DNA of 41,701 nt from Gammaproteobacteria bacterium (lineage in GTDB: Bacteria; Pseudomonadota; Gammaproteobacteria; Pseudomonadales; Ketobacteraceae), in contig JABLXQ010000050.1 in NCBI GenBank assembly GCA_013178375.1, positions 1 through 41,701 on the forward strand. The letters are read 5' to 3'. This document shows, one piece after another, positions 26,779-35,413 of this stretch (position 1 is the first letter of the stretch; every line of letters starts with the position of its first letter). Both the position numbers and the translations under genes were made by a program. Under the pieces are notes generated by a model. The model had not been told where the DNA came from and did no database searches. It saw only the letters and a program-made list of their open reading frames with translations.

Positions 26779-28971
26779 ATGAAAATCCAGCCTTTATTGA
26801 GTCCGGCGGTAAACCGGGAGTGGCAGCGGGTGGCTCATGGCCGTCATCACGACCCTTTTGCCGTGCTGGGCATGCATCCAGAAGGTGGCCACTGGCGGAT
26901 GACGGTTTACCGCCCCCGTGCCGATTCGGTCTGGCTTATCCTGGATGAAACTCCCATTGCGCTGGAACGGGTAAGCAATTCGGATTTCTTTACGCTCACC
27001 GGTGCCCGCAGCGAGTGGGGTGCACATCCGCAGCTGCTGGAAAAACGCGGCGCCCACGAACAGCGTTACATCGATCCCTACACCTTCCTGCCCCAGCTGG
27101 ACGAGCACTGGCTGCAGCAGTTCCATGCAGGTGAATGTTTCACCGCCTACGATGTCATGGGTGCGCGTCCCCATGTGGCGGATGGCATTGAAGGCGTGTT
27201 GTTTGCCGTGTGGGCGCCCAACGCGGAGCGGGTCAGTGTGGTGGGGGATTTCAACGACTGGGACGGCCGGGTGAATCCCATGCGCACCCGGGGTGGCACC
27301 GGCGTGTGGGAGCTGTTTATTCCCCGTCTGGCGACAGGCCAGTATTACAAGTTCGAACTGCGCCAGCGTGATACTGGCGCGATCCTGCTGAAATCCGATC
27401 CCTATGGCCGCTATTTTGAAATGCGCCCCAACACTTCATCGCTGATTGCCGGCGCTGATGAATTCCAGTGGCAGGACGATCTGTGGCTGGCGCGCCGGCG
27501 CAGCGCTGACTGGTTGCACCAGCCCATGTCGGTGTACGAAGTGCACCTGGGTTCCTGGCGCCGCAGCGTGGACAATGAATATCTGAATTACCGCGACATT
27601 GCCCACCAGCTGGTGCCCTACGTGAAGGACCTGGGTTTTACCCATGTGGAATTGCTGCCGGTTACCGAGCATCCGTTCGACGGTTCCTGGGGTTACCAGG
27701 TCACCGGCTATTTCGCTCCCACCAGCCGCTTCGGCAGCATCGACGATTTCAAATACTTCGTGGATTTCTGCCACCGCCACGGCGTTGGCGTGATTCTGGA
27801 TTGGGTGCCGGCGCATTTCCCGCGCGACGCCCATGCCCTGGCCAGTTTCGATGGCACCGCATTGTACGAACACGCCGATCCGCGCCGCGGTGAACACAAG
27901 GACTGGGGCACACTGATTTTCAACTACGGCCGCAATGAAGTACGCAACTTCCTGTACTCCAGCGCCTATTTCTGGCTCGACCAGTTCCATATCGACGGCC
28001 TGCGGGTGGATGCGGTGGCGTCGATGCTGTATCTGGATTATTCGCGCAAGGCCGGCGAGTGGACCCCCAATCAGTTCGGCGGCAACGAAAATCTCGACGC
28101 GATCCATTTTGTGCGCCGCACCAACGAAGTGGTGCACCAGGCGTTCCCCGGCGTGCTGATGATGGCAGAGGAATCCACGGCCTGGCCCCAGGTATCGCGC
28201 CCGGTCTATCTGGGTGGCCTGGGCTTCAGCATGAAGTGGAACATGGGCTGGATGAACGACACGCTCGCCTATTTTCTGCAGGACCCGGTGTTCCGCCAGT
28301 ACCATCACGACAAGCTGACCTTCAGCCTGCTGTATGCCTTCTCGGAAAATTTCATGCTGCCGCTGTCCCACGATGAAGTGGTGCACGGCAAGCGTTCCCT
28401 GCTGGAAAAAATGCCGGGCGATGCCTGGCAGCAGTTTGCCGGCCTGCGGTTGCTGTTCACCTATCTGTTCACCCATCCGGGTAAAAAACTGCTGTTCATG
28501 GGTTGCGAGTTCGGCCAGGGGCGGGAGTGGGATCACGATCACGGCCTGGACTGGCATCTGCTGCAGCATGATTTCCAGGCCGGCGCACAGCGGGCGGTGC
28601 GGGATCTGAATCTGCTCTATTGCCGGCAACCGGCACTGTACCAGTGGGAATTCGAACCGCGTGGTTTCGAGTGGATCGATTGCCACGATCACAGCCAGTC
28701 GGTGATCAGTTATGTGCGCAGGTCGGAGAATGGCTTTCTGCTGGTGGTGCTGAATTTCACGCCGGTGGTGCGGGAACACTATCGCATCGGCGTGCCGGAG
28801 GAGGGCGTGTATGCTGAGTGTTTCAATTCGGATTCGGTGTTTTATTCCGGCAGCAATGTGTCGAACGGCGTTGCTATCCAGTCTGAACCGGTGGCCTGTA
28901 TGGGCCGTGATCACAGCATCCGGCTGACACTGCCGCCCCTGGGTGGAATCGTGCTGCAAAAAATCGTATAA
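26779..28971 (+). CDS. glgB: 1,4-alpha-glucan branching enzyme
   Basis: GlgB makes alpha-1,6 branches in glycogen. The 730 residues match E. coli GlgB (728). An N-terminal extra beta-domain is followed by CBM48 ([20 protein letters not shown]) and the GH13_9 barrel, with Asp411 in [15 protein letters not shown], Glu464 in [10 protein letters not shown], and His531/Asp532 in [12 protein letters not shown]. The ATG at 26779 is preferred over an upstream GTG at 26749 because the product then begins MKIQPLL as in the family. It works with both GlgE and GlgA. Strong G/C at third codon positions contrasts with glgE and treS. PhzF-like gene follows after 42 bases with no terminator. Confidence 0.97.
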   Translation: MKIQPLLSPAVNREWQRVAHGRHHDPFAVLGMHPEGGHWRMTVYRPRADSVWLILDETPIALERVSNSDFFTLTGARSEWGAHPQLLEKRGAHEQRYIDPYTFLPQLDEHWLQQFHAGECFTAYDVMGARPHVADGIEGVLFAVWAPNAERVSVVGDFNDWDGRVNPMRTRGGTGVWELFIPRLATGQYYKFELRQRDTGAILLKSDPYGRYFEMRPNTSSLIAGADEFQWQDDLWLARRRSADWLHQPMSVYEVHLGSWRRSVDNEYLNYRDIAHQLVPYVKDLGFTHVELLPVTEHPFDGSWGYQVTGYFAPTSRFGSIDDFKYFVDFCHRHGVGVILDWVPAHFPRDAHALASFDGTALYEHADPRRGEHKDWGTLIFNYGRNEVRNFLYSSAYFWLDQFHIDGLRVDAVASMLYLDYSRKAGEWTPNQFGGNENLDAIHFVRRTNEVVHQAFPGVLMMAEESTAWPQVSRPVYLGGLGFSMKWNMGWMNDTLAYFLQDPVFRQYHHDKLTFSLLYAFSENFMLPLSHDEVVHGKRSLLEKMPGDAWQQFAGLRLLFTYLFTHPGKKLLFMGCEFGQGREWDHDHGLDWHLLQHDFQAGAQRAVRDLNLLYCRQPALYQWEFEPRGFEWIDCHDHSQSVISYVRRSENGFLLVVLNFTPVVREHYRIGVPEEGVYAECFNSDSVFYSGSNVSNGVAIQSEPVACMGRDHSIRLTLPPLGGIVLQKIV

Positions 28972-29013
28972 ATCCTTCGATAACAAAGCTGAATAACAAA
29001 AAAGGAATCCTTC

Positions 29014-29916
29014 ATGGCCACCCAGTATTTTCTGTTGGACGTTTTTGCTGATGCGCCTTTCCAGGGTACGCAGATACCCGTCGTGATGCCGGACAGGACG
29101 CTATCCAGCAGCGAAAAACTGCAGATCGCCAGCGAGTTTCAGAAGTCCGAGACCGTGTTTCTGGATACCGCGAACGTCGAGGCCCCGTTCAGTGTCTACA
29201 ACGACACCCGGCAGACCATCTTTGGTGCCCATACCATTCTGGCAGCTGCCTACATAGCCCACGAGATGGGTCTGAGCCAGGATCAGGGCGCCTATACGTC
29301 ATTTGAAATCGTGCAAAACAAGCAGACCATCAAAGTCTTTATCGACAAGGTGCCGGACGGCATCGGCTCCATCCAGTTTGCCCGCACGATTCTGCCTTCG
29401 ATCGATCGGTTCACGCCGTCGCTGAGCCGTATCGCCAAAGCGCTCAATATCGATGAAAAGCATATGTCGTTCAGCAAATACCGCCCGATGGTGGTCAGTG
29501 TCGACAATCCGACGCTGATCATTCCTTTCACCCGGGCCGAGCACGTGCAGGCGGCGAAGCTCAATAGTGAATCCTGGTCCGAGCTGCTGTCGGAAACTTA
29601 CGCTGCGGAAATTTTCCTGTTCGCGCCGAAATCGCACCAGGACATCGAGGATTTTCATGGCCGCATCGTCAATCCGAATGTGGCCAATAATGTATTTCCG
29701 CCCATCGGTAATGTAATGCCCGAATTTGTTGCCTACCTGGCCGAACAGAAGGAAACCGCGGATGGCACCCATACCTTCAGCATTGACCGCGGCAGCGAGC
29801 TAACGCGTAAAAGCGTGCTGCACGTGGAATTCGACAAGCGCCCCGGTAAAAGCATCCAGTGCCGTATTGGCGGGCGGGTGGTAAAAATGGGCGTGGGGAC
29901 GTTGTTGTTCCCGTGA
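29014..29916 (+). CDS. PhzF-like epimerase/isomerase family protein (divergent)
   Basis: The 300-residue product shows the diaminopimelate-epimerase-like fold of PhzF: LLDVFADAPFQGTQIPVV at the N terminus, the catalytic-type Glu46 in QKSETVFL, and FGAHTILAAAYI. Family members catalyse isomerisations, as PhzF does in phenazine synthesis, but no other phenazine gene is here and the usual GNP and C-terminal Gly-rich motifs are altered (GTQIP; NPNVANNVFPP). Substrate unknown. AAGGA precedes the ATG. It probably shares a transcript with glgB and converges with pgi, 23 bases away. Confidence 0.85.
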   Translation: MATQYFLLDVFADAPFQGTQIPVVMPDRTLSSSEKLQIASEFQKSETVFLDTANVEAPFSVYNDTRQTIFGAHTILAAAYIAHEMGLSQDQGAYTSFEIVQNKQTIKVFIDKVPDGIGSIQFARTILPSIDRFTPSLSRIAKALNIDEKHMSFSKYRPMVVSVDNPTLIIPFTRAEHVQAAKLNSESWSELLSETYAAEIFLFAPKSHQDIEDFHGRIVNPNVANNVFPPIGNVMPEFVAYLAEQKETADGTHTFSIDRGSELTRKSVLHVEFDKRPGKSIQCRIGGRVVKMGVGTLLFP

Positions 29917-29939
29917 GATAACAACAATTTTTCCCGCGT

Positions 29940-31604
29940 TCAGAAAACCGTGTAAACGCTTTCTTCCCGCAGGCTGCCGGTGTGGAATGGATCACGCCGG
30001 TGCTGTTCTTCCTGCATTCGCTTGAAAACGTCCAGCAGTCCCAGGGTGGAACTGTCGTGGCGGGCGGCGGCGATCTCGTCGATGCTGGCGTTGCCCAGCC
30101 CGGCGGAAAAACGTTTGCCCAGTTCGGTGCCCCAGTGCGAGAACGGATTCAGGTTCCACAGTACACTCTGCACAAACCCCTCATGTTCATACAGTGCCAG
30201 CAGCTGGCCCAGAGTACCCGGTGACAGATCCGCCAGCAGCAGGCTGGTGGACGGTTTGTTGCCGGGCAGCCGCTGCTCATCGCTGGTGCAGTCCGCATCC
30301 TGTTCCGGCGTGGTGCCGCGCATCAGGGTTTCGGTCTGCGCCAGGAAATGCAGGAAGGTGGTAACGGATTCATCGCCACCGCTGGTATCGGACGCCACGG
30401 CAATGAAATCCGCCGGTATCAGATGCGTGCCCTGGTGCAGCAACTGGAAATAGGTGTGCTGGTTCTTGGTGCCGGCCGAACCCCATATCACCGGTGCGGT
30501 GGAGTAATTCACCGGCTGGCCCTGCAGATCGATCGACTTGCCGTTGGTTTCCATCAGGCTGTGCTGCAAATAGCCCGGCAGTAATTCCAGCAATTCGCTG
30601 TAAGGGAGGATCGCCTGCGACGGCGTGTTCCAGAAATTCGCATACCAGACCCCCAGCAATCCCATCAGCACCGGCACATTCTGGCTGAAAGGCGTATTCA
30701 GAAAATGCTGGTCGATCAGGTGGGCGCCATCCAGCATCTGCTCGAACCGCTCCATGCCGATGGCCAGCGCGATGGGCAGGCCGGCACTGGTCCACAGGGA
30801 ATAGCGGCCTGGCAGCCAGTCCCACACCGGCAGGATGTTGTCTTCCGGAATGCCGAATTCCAGCGCGGCGTTTTTGTTGGACGTGATGGCGATGAAATGC
30901 TGGTGCATCGCATCGGCAGTGCTGGCATTGGACGTGACCCAGGCTTTCGCCAGCCGCGCATTCTGCAGTGTTTCCTGGGTGACGAAACTCTTGCTGGAAA
31001 TGATGAACAGCGTGGTGTCCGGATGCAGCTGGGCCAGTTTGTCACGGATCGCCTGGGCATCGGCATTGGCGATGAAATGGGATTTCAGCGACGGCGAATG
31101 GTAGGGCGCCAGCGCCCGGCACACCATCTCGGCGCCGTTGCCCGATCCGCCCACGCCCAGCGTGACGATATCGGTGAGGGGTTTGCCGTTGTAGCCGCGC
31201 CAGCTCCAGGAGCGGATGTTCTCGCACAGGCGACGCATGGTGTACAGCACGTTGCGCACGCCGGAAGACACATCCTCGCCTTCGATGCACACGGGCAGGA
31301 AGGAACGGTCCCGCAATGCGATGTAAGGCACGGCGTTTACCGTCGGCGCGATTTGCTGCCCGCCGGCAAGCCGGTTGATGGCGTCCTTGAGCTGCTGCTC
31401 GTCGGCCAGTTCCAGCAGCGCATCCAGGCTGTCACCGTCGATGAAATTCTTGGAGTAGTCGATGAAAATATTGCCCACCTGCGCCGAGAATCGCTCGAAA
31501 CGCTGGCTGTCCTGATCGAACAGCGTTTGCAAACGCTGGCCGGTGAGCTGTTGCTGCAGTTCCTGCAGGCGCTTCCATTCGGGAGCGTTGACGGGGTTCG
31601 ACAT
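29940..31604 (-). CDS. pgi: Glucose-6-phosphate isomerase
   Basis: Pgi interconverts glucose-6-phosphate and fructose-6-phosphate. The 554 residues match E. coli Pgi (549). Motifs: TLGVGGSGNGAEMV (phosphate loop, usually IGIGGSDLGP), DWLPGRYSLWTSAG, catalytic Glu352 in METNGKS, His383 in GTKNQHTYFQLLHQG, and Lys497 in ELGKRF. ATG 31604 has GGAG 7 bases upstream and is preferred to a longer frame to 31685. It is transcribed away from glgA across a 241-base region with an inverted repeat. It links glycolysis to the glucose-phosphate pool used by the glycogen genes. Confidence 0.96.
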   Translation of the reverse strand: MSNPVNAPEWKRLQELQQQLTGQRLQTLFDQDSQRFERFSAQVGNIFIDYSKNFIDGDSLDALLELADEQQLKDAINRLAGGQQIAPTVNAVPYIALRDRSFLPVCIEGEDVSSGVRNVLYTMRRLCENIRSWSWRGYNGKPLTDIVTLGVGGSGNGAEMVCRALAPYHSPSLKSHFIANADAQAIRDKLAQLHPDTTLFIISSKSFVTQETLQNARLAKAWVTSNASTADAMHQHFIAITSNKNAALEFGIPEDNILPVWDWLPGRYSLWTSAGLPIALAIGMERFEQMLDGAHLIDQHFLNTPFSQNVPVLMGLLGVWYANFWNTPSQAILPYSELLELLPGYLQHSLMETNGKSIDLQGQPVNYSTAPVIWGSAGTKNQHTYFQLLHQGTHLIPADFIAVASDTSGGDESVTTFLHFLAQTETLMRGTTPEQDADCTSDEQRLPGNKPSTSLLLADLSPGTLGQLLALYEHEGFVQSVLWNLNPFSHWGTELGKRFSAGLGNASIDEIAAARHDSSTLGLLDVFKRMQEEQHRRDPFHTGSLREESVYTVF

Positions 31605-31706
31605 GACGGACTCCATGGCAATCTGGCAGGTAGGCCCTGCGTGCGTGATCCTGCGCGCTGACGATGGGGCTGTAGTTGTCAGCATAGTGCCTGATCATGG
31701 GTGGCA

Positions 31707-31724
31707 ATTTGACGGCAGTCAAAT
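31707..31724. promoter_or_regulatory. Inverted repeat between divergent pgi and glgA (possible operator)
   Basis: ATTTGAC (31707-31713) and GTCAAAT (31718-31724) are perfect inverted arms around GGCA. On the minus strand TTGACT within it could be a -35 box with CATGAT 17 bases on, pointing to pgi. The repeat sits 102 bases from the pgi start and 121 from glgA, where a regulator shared by both genes could bind. No known factor is identified. Confidence 0.4.
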
Positions 31725-31845
31725 CCGGGTGGCGGGCAGTGGGGTCCTGCGCATTCTTCCATGCCAAAGCTCATATGCTAAAGTTACGCCAGTTTTCTCA
31801 GTCATTACGCCACCTTATCATTCCCTGCACGAAACCGGACACGCG

Positions 31846-33282
31846 ATGAATCTGCTCTTTGCCACCAGCGAACTCTTCCCACTGATCAAAACCGGCGGAC
31901 TTGCGGACGTGTCCCAGTCATTGCCGCTGGCCCTGCGGCAGGCGGGGGTGGACGTCACCCTGGTGCTGCCGGCCTACCGTTCCGTGCTGGCGCAACTGCC
32001 CGCGCCCCTGGCCCGGCTGCCAGTGAACGATGCCTTCGTGCCGGCGGAAACGGTGGTGCTGGAACATAGTCTGCCGGGCAGCGACCTGCGCCTGTTGCTG
32101 GTGCAGCCGGGTGATCTGTTTGACCGCGATGGTGGCCCCTACAGCGATGCCAAGGGCCTGGATTGGCCCGACAATGCCGATCGTTTCGCCCAGTTCTGCC
32201 GGGTGGTGGTGGCGTTGCTGGCGGGCCGTTGTGGTGCGGAGCATTTCGCTGCCGGCCATTTTGATGTGGTGCACTGCAACGACTGGCAGACGGGGCTGGT
32301 GCCTGCGCTGCTGGCGCTGGAACCGGTGCCGGTGCGCAGCATCTTCACCATCCACAATCTGGCGTACCAGGGCCTGTTTCCCCGCGCCACGTTCGACAAA
32401 CTGGTTCTGCCGGTAGCCTGGTGGCATCACGAACGGCTGGAGTTTTACGGCAATTTCTCATTCCTGAAAGCAGGCATCGTGTATGCCGACGCCGTCACCA
32501 CCGTCAGCCCCACCTATGCGCACGAAATCCTGGAAGAACCACTGGCCTGCGGCATGGGCGGGCTGCTGCAATATCACCGTCACAAACTGCAGGGTATTCT
32601 GAATGGCGTGGATTACAGTCTGTGGAATCCTGCCGCCGATCCCCACCTGCGTTTTCATTACGACGTCGACAGCCTGCCGGAAAAACTTCACAACAAACTC
32701 GATCTGCAACGCAGCCTGGGCTTGCGGCTGGGCAAATCGATCCCGTTGCTGGGCGTGGTGAGCCGGCTGGTGTACCAGAAAGGTGCCGACTGGATCATCG
32801 AGTGCATGCAGAGCCTGCAAGGGGAAAAACTGCAGTGGGTGGTGCTGGGCACTGGCGACCGCCAGCACGAACAGCAATTACTGGCACTGGCGCGGGCCGT
32901 GCCGAAACAGATCGCGGTGACCATCGGTTATGACGAAGCCATGGCCCACCGCATCGAGGCTGCTGCCGATCTGTTTGTCATGCCATCACGCTATGAACCC
33001 TGTGGCCTCAACCAGATTTACAGCCTGCGCTACGGCACCTTGCCGCTGGTGCGCGCCACCGGTGGCCTGGCCGACACGGTAACGGACTGCACCGATGGAT
33101 TCGTCTACCAGGGCGATACGGCTTCTGATCTGGAACAATGTATCCGCCGGGCGATCAGTTACTTTAGCAAGAGCAAGACCTGGGAAAAGATGCAGCGCAA
33201 TGCCATGGGCCAGCGGTTTGACTGGCAGCAGAGCGCGCAAGCCTATCTTGCCCTTTACCAGCACCGGGACAGCAGGAATTGA
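31846..33282 (+). CDS. glgA: Glycogen synthase (ADP-glucose type)
   Basis: GlgA, family GT5, extends alpha-1,4-glucan from ADP-glucose. The 478 residues match E. coli GlgA (477). The donor-binding KTGGLADV includes Lys15; HNLAYQG, SRYEPCGLNQ (Glu384) and ATGGLADTV are intact. ATG 31846 gives the canonical MNLLFATSELFPLIKTGG start, though the ribosome site is weak; a much longer upstream frame has no homology. Two bases separate its TGA from the PfkB kinase ATG. glgC is not in the window, so ADP-glucose must come from elsewhere. Confidence 0.96.
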   Translation: MNLLFATSELFPLIKTGGLADVSQSLPLALRQAGVDVTLVLPAYRSVLAQLPAPLARLPVNDAFVPAETVVLEHSLPGSDLRLLLVQPGDLFDRDGGPYSDAKGLDWPDNADRFAQFCRVVVALLAGRCGAEHFAAGHFDVVHCNDWQTGLVPALLALEPVPVRSIFTIHNLAYQGLFPRATFDKLVLPVAWWHHERLEFYGNFSFLKAGIVYADAVTTVSPTYAHEILEEPLACGMGGLLQYHRHKLQGILNGVDYSLWNPAADPHLRFHYDVDSLPEKLHNKLDLQRSLGLRLGKSIPLLGVVSRLVYQKGADWIIECMQSLQGEKLQWVVLGTGDRQHEQQLLALARAVPKQIAVTIGYDEAMAHRIEAAADLFVMPSRYEPCGLNQIYSLRYGTLPLVRATGGLADTVTDCTDGFVYQGDTASDLEQCIRRAISYFSKSKTWEKMQRNAMGQRFDWQQSAQAYLALYQHRDSRN

Positions 33283-33284
33283 AG

Positions 33285-34280
33285 ATGCATTACGACATCG
33301 TGGCCATCGGCAGCGCCACCGTGGACCAGTTCGCCGACACCGATTCCGAACTGATCCGCATCGAAACGCCCACCATGCAGGAAAAGCTGATCGCGTTTCC
33401 CCTGGGTAGCAAGATCCTGATCCGCAAGCTGGAACTGGCCACCGGCGGCGGCGGCACCAACTGCGCGGTGGCACTGGCGCGGCTGGGCCTGAAAACCGCA
33501 TACCTGGGCAAGATCGGTGACGACGGCAACGGCGAATACGTGGTGCGTCAGCTGGCCGGCGAACATGTCGATTTCATCGGCCCGCGGGAAGGCAATACCG
33601 GTACCTCCATCATCCTCAACAGTTTCACCCACGACCGCACCATCCTGGCCTACAAGGGCGCCAACAACAATCTGCGTCCGGACGAGATCAAACCGTTCGA
33701 CACCCATTGGGTTTATCTGGCGAGCATGCTGGAAACCAGTTTCGACACGGTGGTGGACCTGATCTGCCGCCATGCTTTCCGCGTCGCATTCAATCCCAGT
33801 AATTACCAGGCGGAACTGGGTTACCAGGCACTGTCCAGACTGATCGACCGGGTGGAAATCCTGGTGATGAACCTGGAAGAAGCCTGCAAGTTCCTGGGGC
33901 TGGATTACCGCAAGCCGCCAGCGGCCACCACGCTGCTGCAGGAAATGGCCAAACTGCCGCCGCGCATTTTTGTGATCACCGACGGCAGCGCAGGCGTGCA
34001 TGTTTACGATCGGGAATTTTATTATCGCGGCCTGCCCGCGCCGGATCTGCAGGTGGTGGAAGCCACCGGTGCCGGCGATGCGTTCGCCTCCACCTTTACC
34101 GCTGCCTGCGTGCTGGGTGAACCGGTGGAGCGTGCCATTCACCTGGCCATGACCAATGCCGAATCTGTGCTGAAATACCGTGGCGCGAAGGAAAAGCTGC
34201 TGACCCGCGCCGAGCTGGTGGAAGCAGCGCAGCAGGTTCAGCGCAGTATCAGCAAAATGCCGCTGCCTGCTGCAGGCTGA
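33285..34280 (+). CDS. PfkB-family sugar/nucleoside kinase
   Basis: This 331-residue ribokinase-fold enzyme has the PfkB N-terminal signature GGGGTNCAVALARLG (54-68) and the C-terminal ATP/anion-hole motif EATGAGDAFAS with the catalytic base Asp265. It lacks features that would fix the substrate (fructose, ribose, adenosine or another sugar). ATG 33285 lies two bases after the glgA stop, so the two are coupled; a TTG two codons earlier overlaps that stop. A carbohydrate phosphorylation step linked to glycogen is likely (inference). Confidence 0.9.
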   Translation: MHYDIVAIGSATVDQFADTDSELIRIETPTMQEKLIAFPLGSKILIRKLELATGGGGTNCAVALARLGLKTAYLGKIGDDGNGEYVVRQLAGEHVDFIGPREGNTGTSIILNSFTHDRTILAYKGANNNLRPDEIKPFDTHWVYLASMLETSFDTVVDLICRHAFRVAFNPSNYQAELGYQALSRLIDRVEILVMNLEEACKFLGLDYRKPPAATTLLQEMAKLPPRIFVITDGSAGVHVYDREFYYRGLPAPDLQVVEATGAGDAFASTFTAACVLGEPVERAIHLAMTNAESVLKYRGAKEKLLTRAELVEAAQQVQRSISKMPLPAAG

Positions 34281-34319
34281 TTTCTTTTATTGCACCTTGC
34301 CTGACCGGAGCCCGTCGCC

Positions 34320-35333
34320 ATGCAAAGTTCTGCCGTCATCACATTCCAGATTGATCAACTGATTCCCAATGCCGGGGAAAATGAAAGCGGCTGGATCGTG
34401 TCGGTCTGGGAAGGGGCCAGTGGTTTTCTGCAGAATCTGGAATTCTGCTGCGAAGATCCGTACCGTTCGGCGCTGGCGGAATATCGGATCAGCGCACGCC
34501 TGGAAGCGGCAGTGACCTTGCTGCAACAGGCCCGTGCGAAGGCTGGCAGCTTCGCCGGCTACCTGCAGCAGGCACAACAGGACAGCAGCCTGCCCACCGG
34601 CGCTGCGATCACCATCGACATCCAGGCGGCAAAGGGCAAACTGGAACTCTATTCGATGTACAACGCTGTGGGCACCTTCATTCACCAGCTGGTGCTGGCG
34701 TTCAATCTGGCGTTTCCCGGTTCCTGTCGGTTTGTGAACACCCGTTATGAAGGGCCGGACGCTGCCAAATTCGAAGCGCCGCAATTTGAATCCTCGCTGT
34801 TCACCAACGGCTGGCTCAGCGCGTTCGATGCCGACTGGCCCACGCTGAAGCCGGTGCATTTTCGCCAGGTATGGCAGTGGTTGAACGCGCGCGGCACCAG
34901 TGAAACCGACGTGGCCGTGGCCGAGATCAACAAGGTGCTGTTCGGCCTGCTGGAAATTGCCCAGCACCGTCATGCCGTCACCGCCCGCGACGCCATCCTG
35001 GTGGCACACCTGATCGAAATCCTGCTGAAAGTGAACGACGGCAACGTGCCTCTGATCCGCGAGCGCGTGGTTGCTGTGCTGGGGCCTTTCAGCAAACGCG
35101 CGGATTCCTTCAACGAACTGTACCGGCTGAAAGACCGCCTGCTGCGGGGCGATTACCCGGCGCGGCGCCCGGCACTGATCGTGCACGAGGCAGACGACCC
35201 GATCCTGCAACAGCTGGAGATGCACAATTCACCGGTGGAGCAGGGCGCCGCCATTGTGCTGGCGTTGCTGCAGGATTTGATCAACCAGGATGCGGCAGAC
35301 TATGTTTTTACCCAGCAGGTGAGCCGTGTCTGA
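34320..35333 (+). CDS. Unknown protein with HEPN (ApeA-like)-type C terminus
   Basis: A 337-residue soluble protein I cannot name. The N-terminal half is mixed alpha/beta with no known motif. The C-terminal part (about 215-325) is all-helical: an L-rich run (HLIEILLKVNDGNVPLIRER), then FNELYRLKDRLLRGD and RRPALIVHE, in which Arg283 and His289 give the RX4-6H pattern of HEPN domains, here closest in layout to the ApeA-like group (HEPN match is weak). It has a GGAG site before the ATG, follows the PfkB gene by 39 bases and precedes gap by 80, so it sits in the glgA-gap run. Function unknown. Confidence 0.8.
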   Translation: MQSSAVITFQIDQLIPNAGENESGWIVSVWEGASGFLQNLEFCCEDPYRSALAEYRISARLEAAVTLLQQARAKAGSFAGYLQQAQQDSSLPTGAAITIDIQAAKGKLELYSMYNAVGTFIHQLVLAFNLAFPGSCRFVNTRYEGPDAAKFEAPQFESSLFTNGWLSAFDADWPTLKPVHFRQVWQWLNARGTSETDVAVAEINKVLFGLLEIAQHRHAVTARDAILVAHLIEILLKVNDGNVPLIRERVVAVLGPFSKRADSFNELYRLKDRLLRGDYPARRPALIVHEADDPILQQLEMHNSPVEQGAAIVLALLQDLINQDAADYVFTQQVSRV

Positions 35334-35413
35334 CGCACAACGCCTGACGCGCAACGATCATCAATGAGCCGGGCACAATCTGCCCGCCACGACAGTCAAT
35401 CAAGGAGTGGAGC

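Noticed and set aside
27436-28986. 516-codon open frame on the minus strand opposite glgB
   Set aside because: It is the shadow of a GC-rich real gene; no domain, no ribosome site, and glgB is certain on the other strand.
30705-31661. Long plus-strand open frame opposite pgi
   Set aside because: Antisense shadow of pgi caused by G/C third positions; composition is Gly/Gln/His-rich with no domain.
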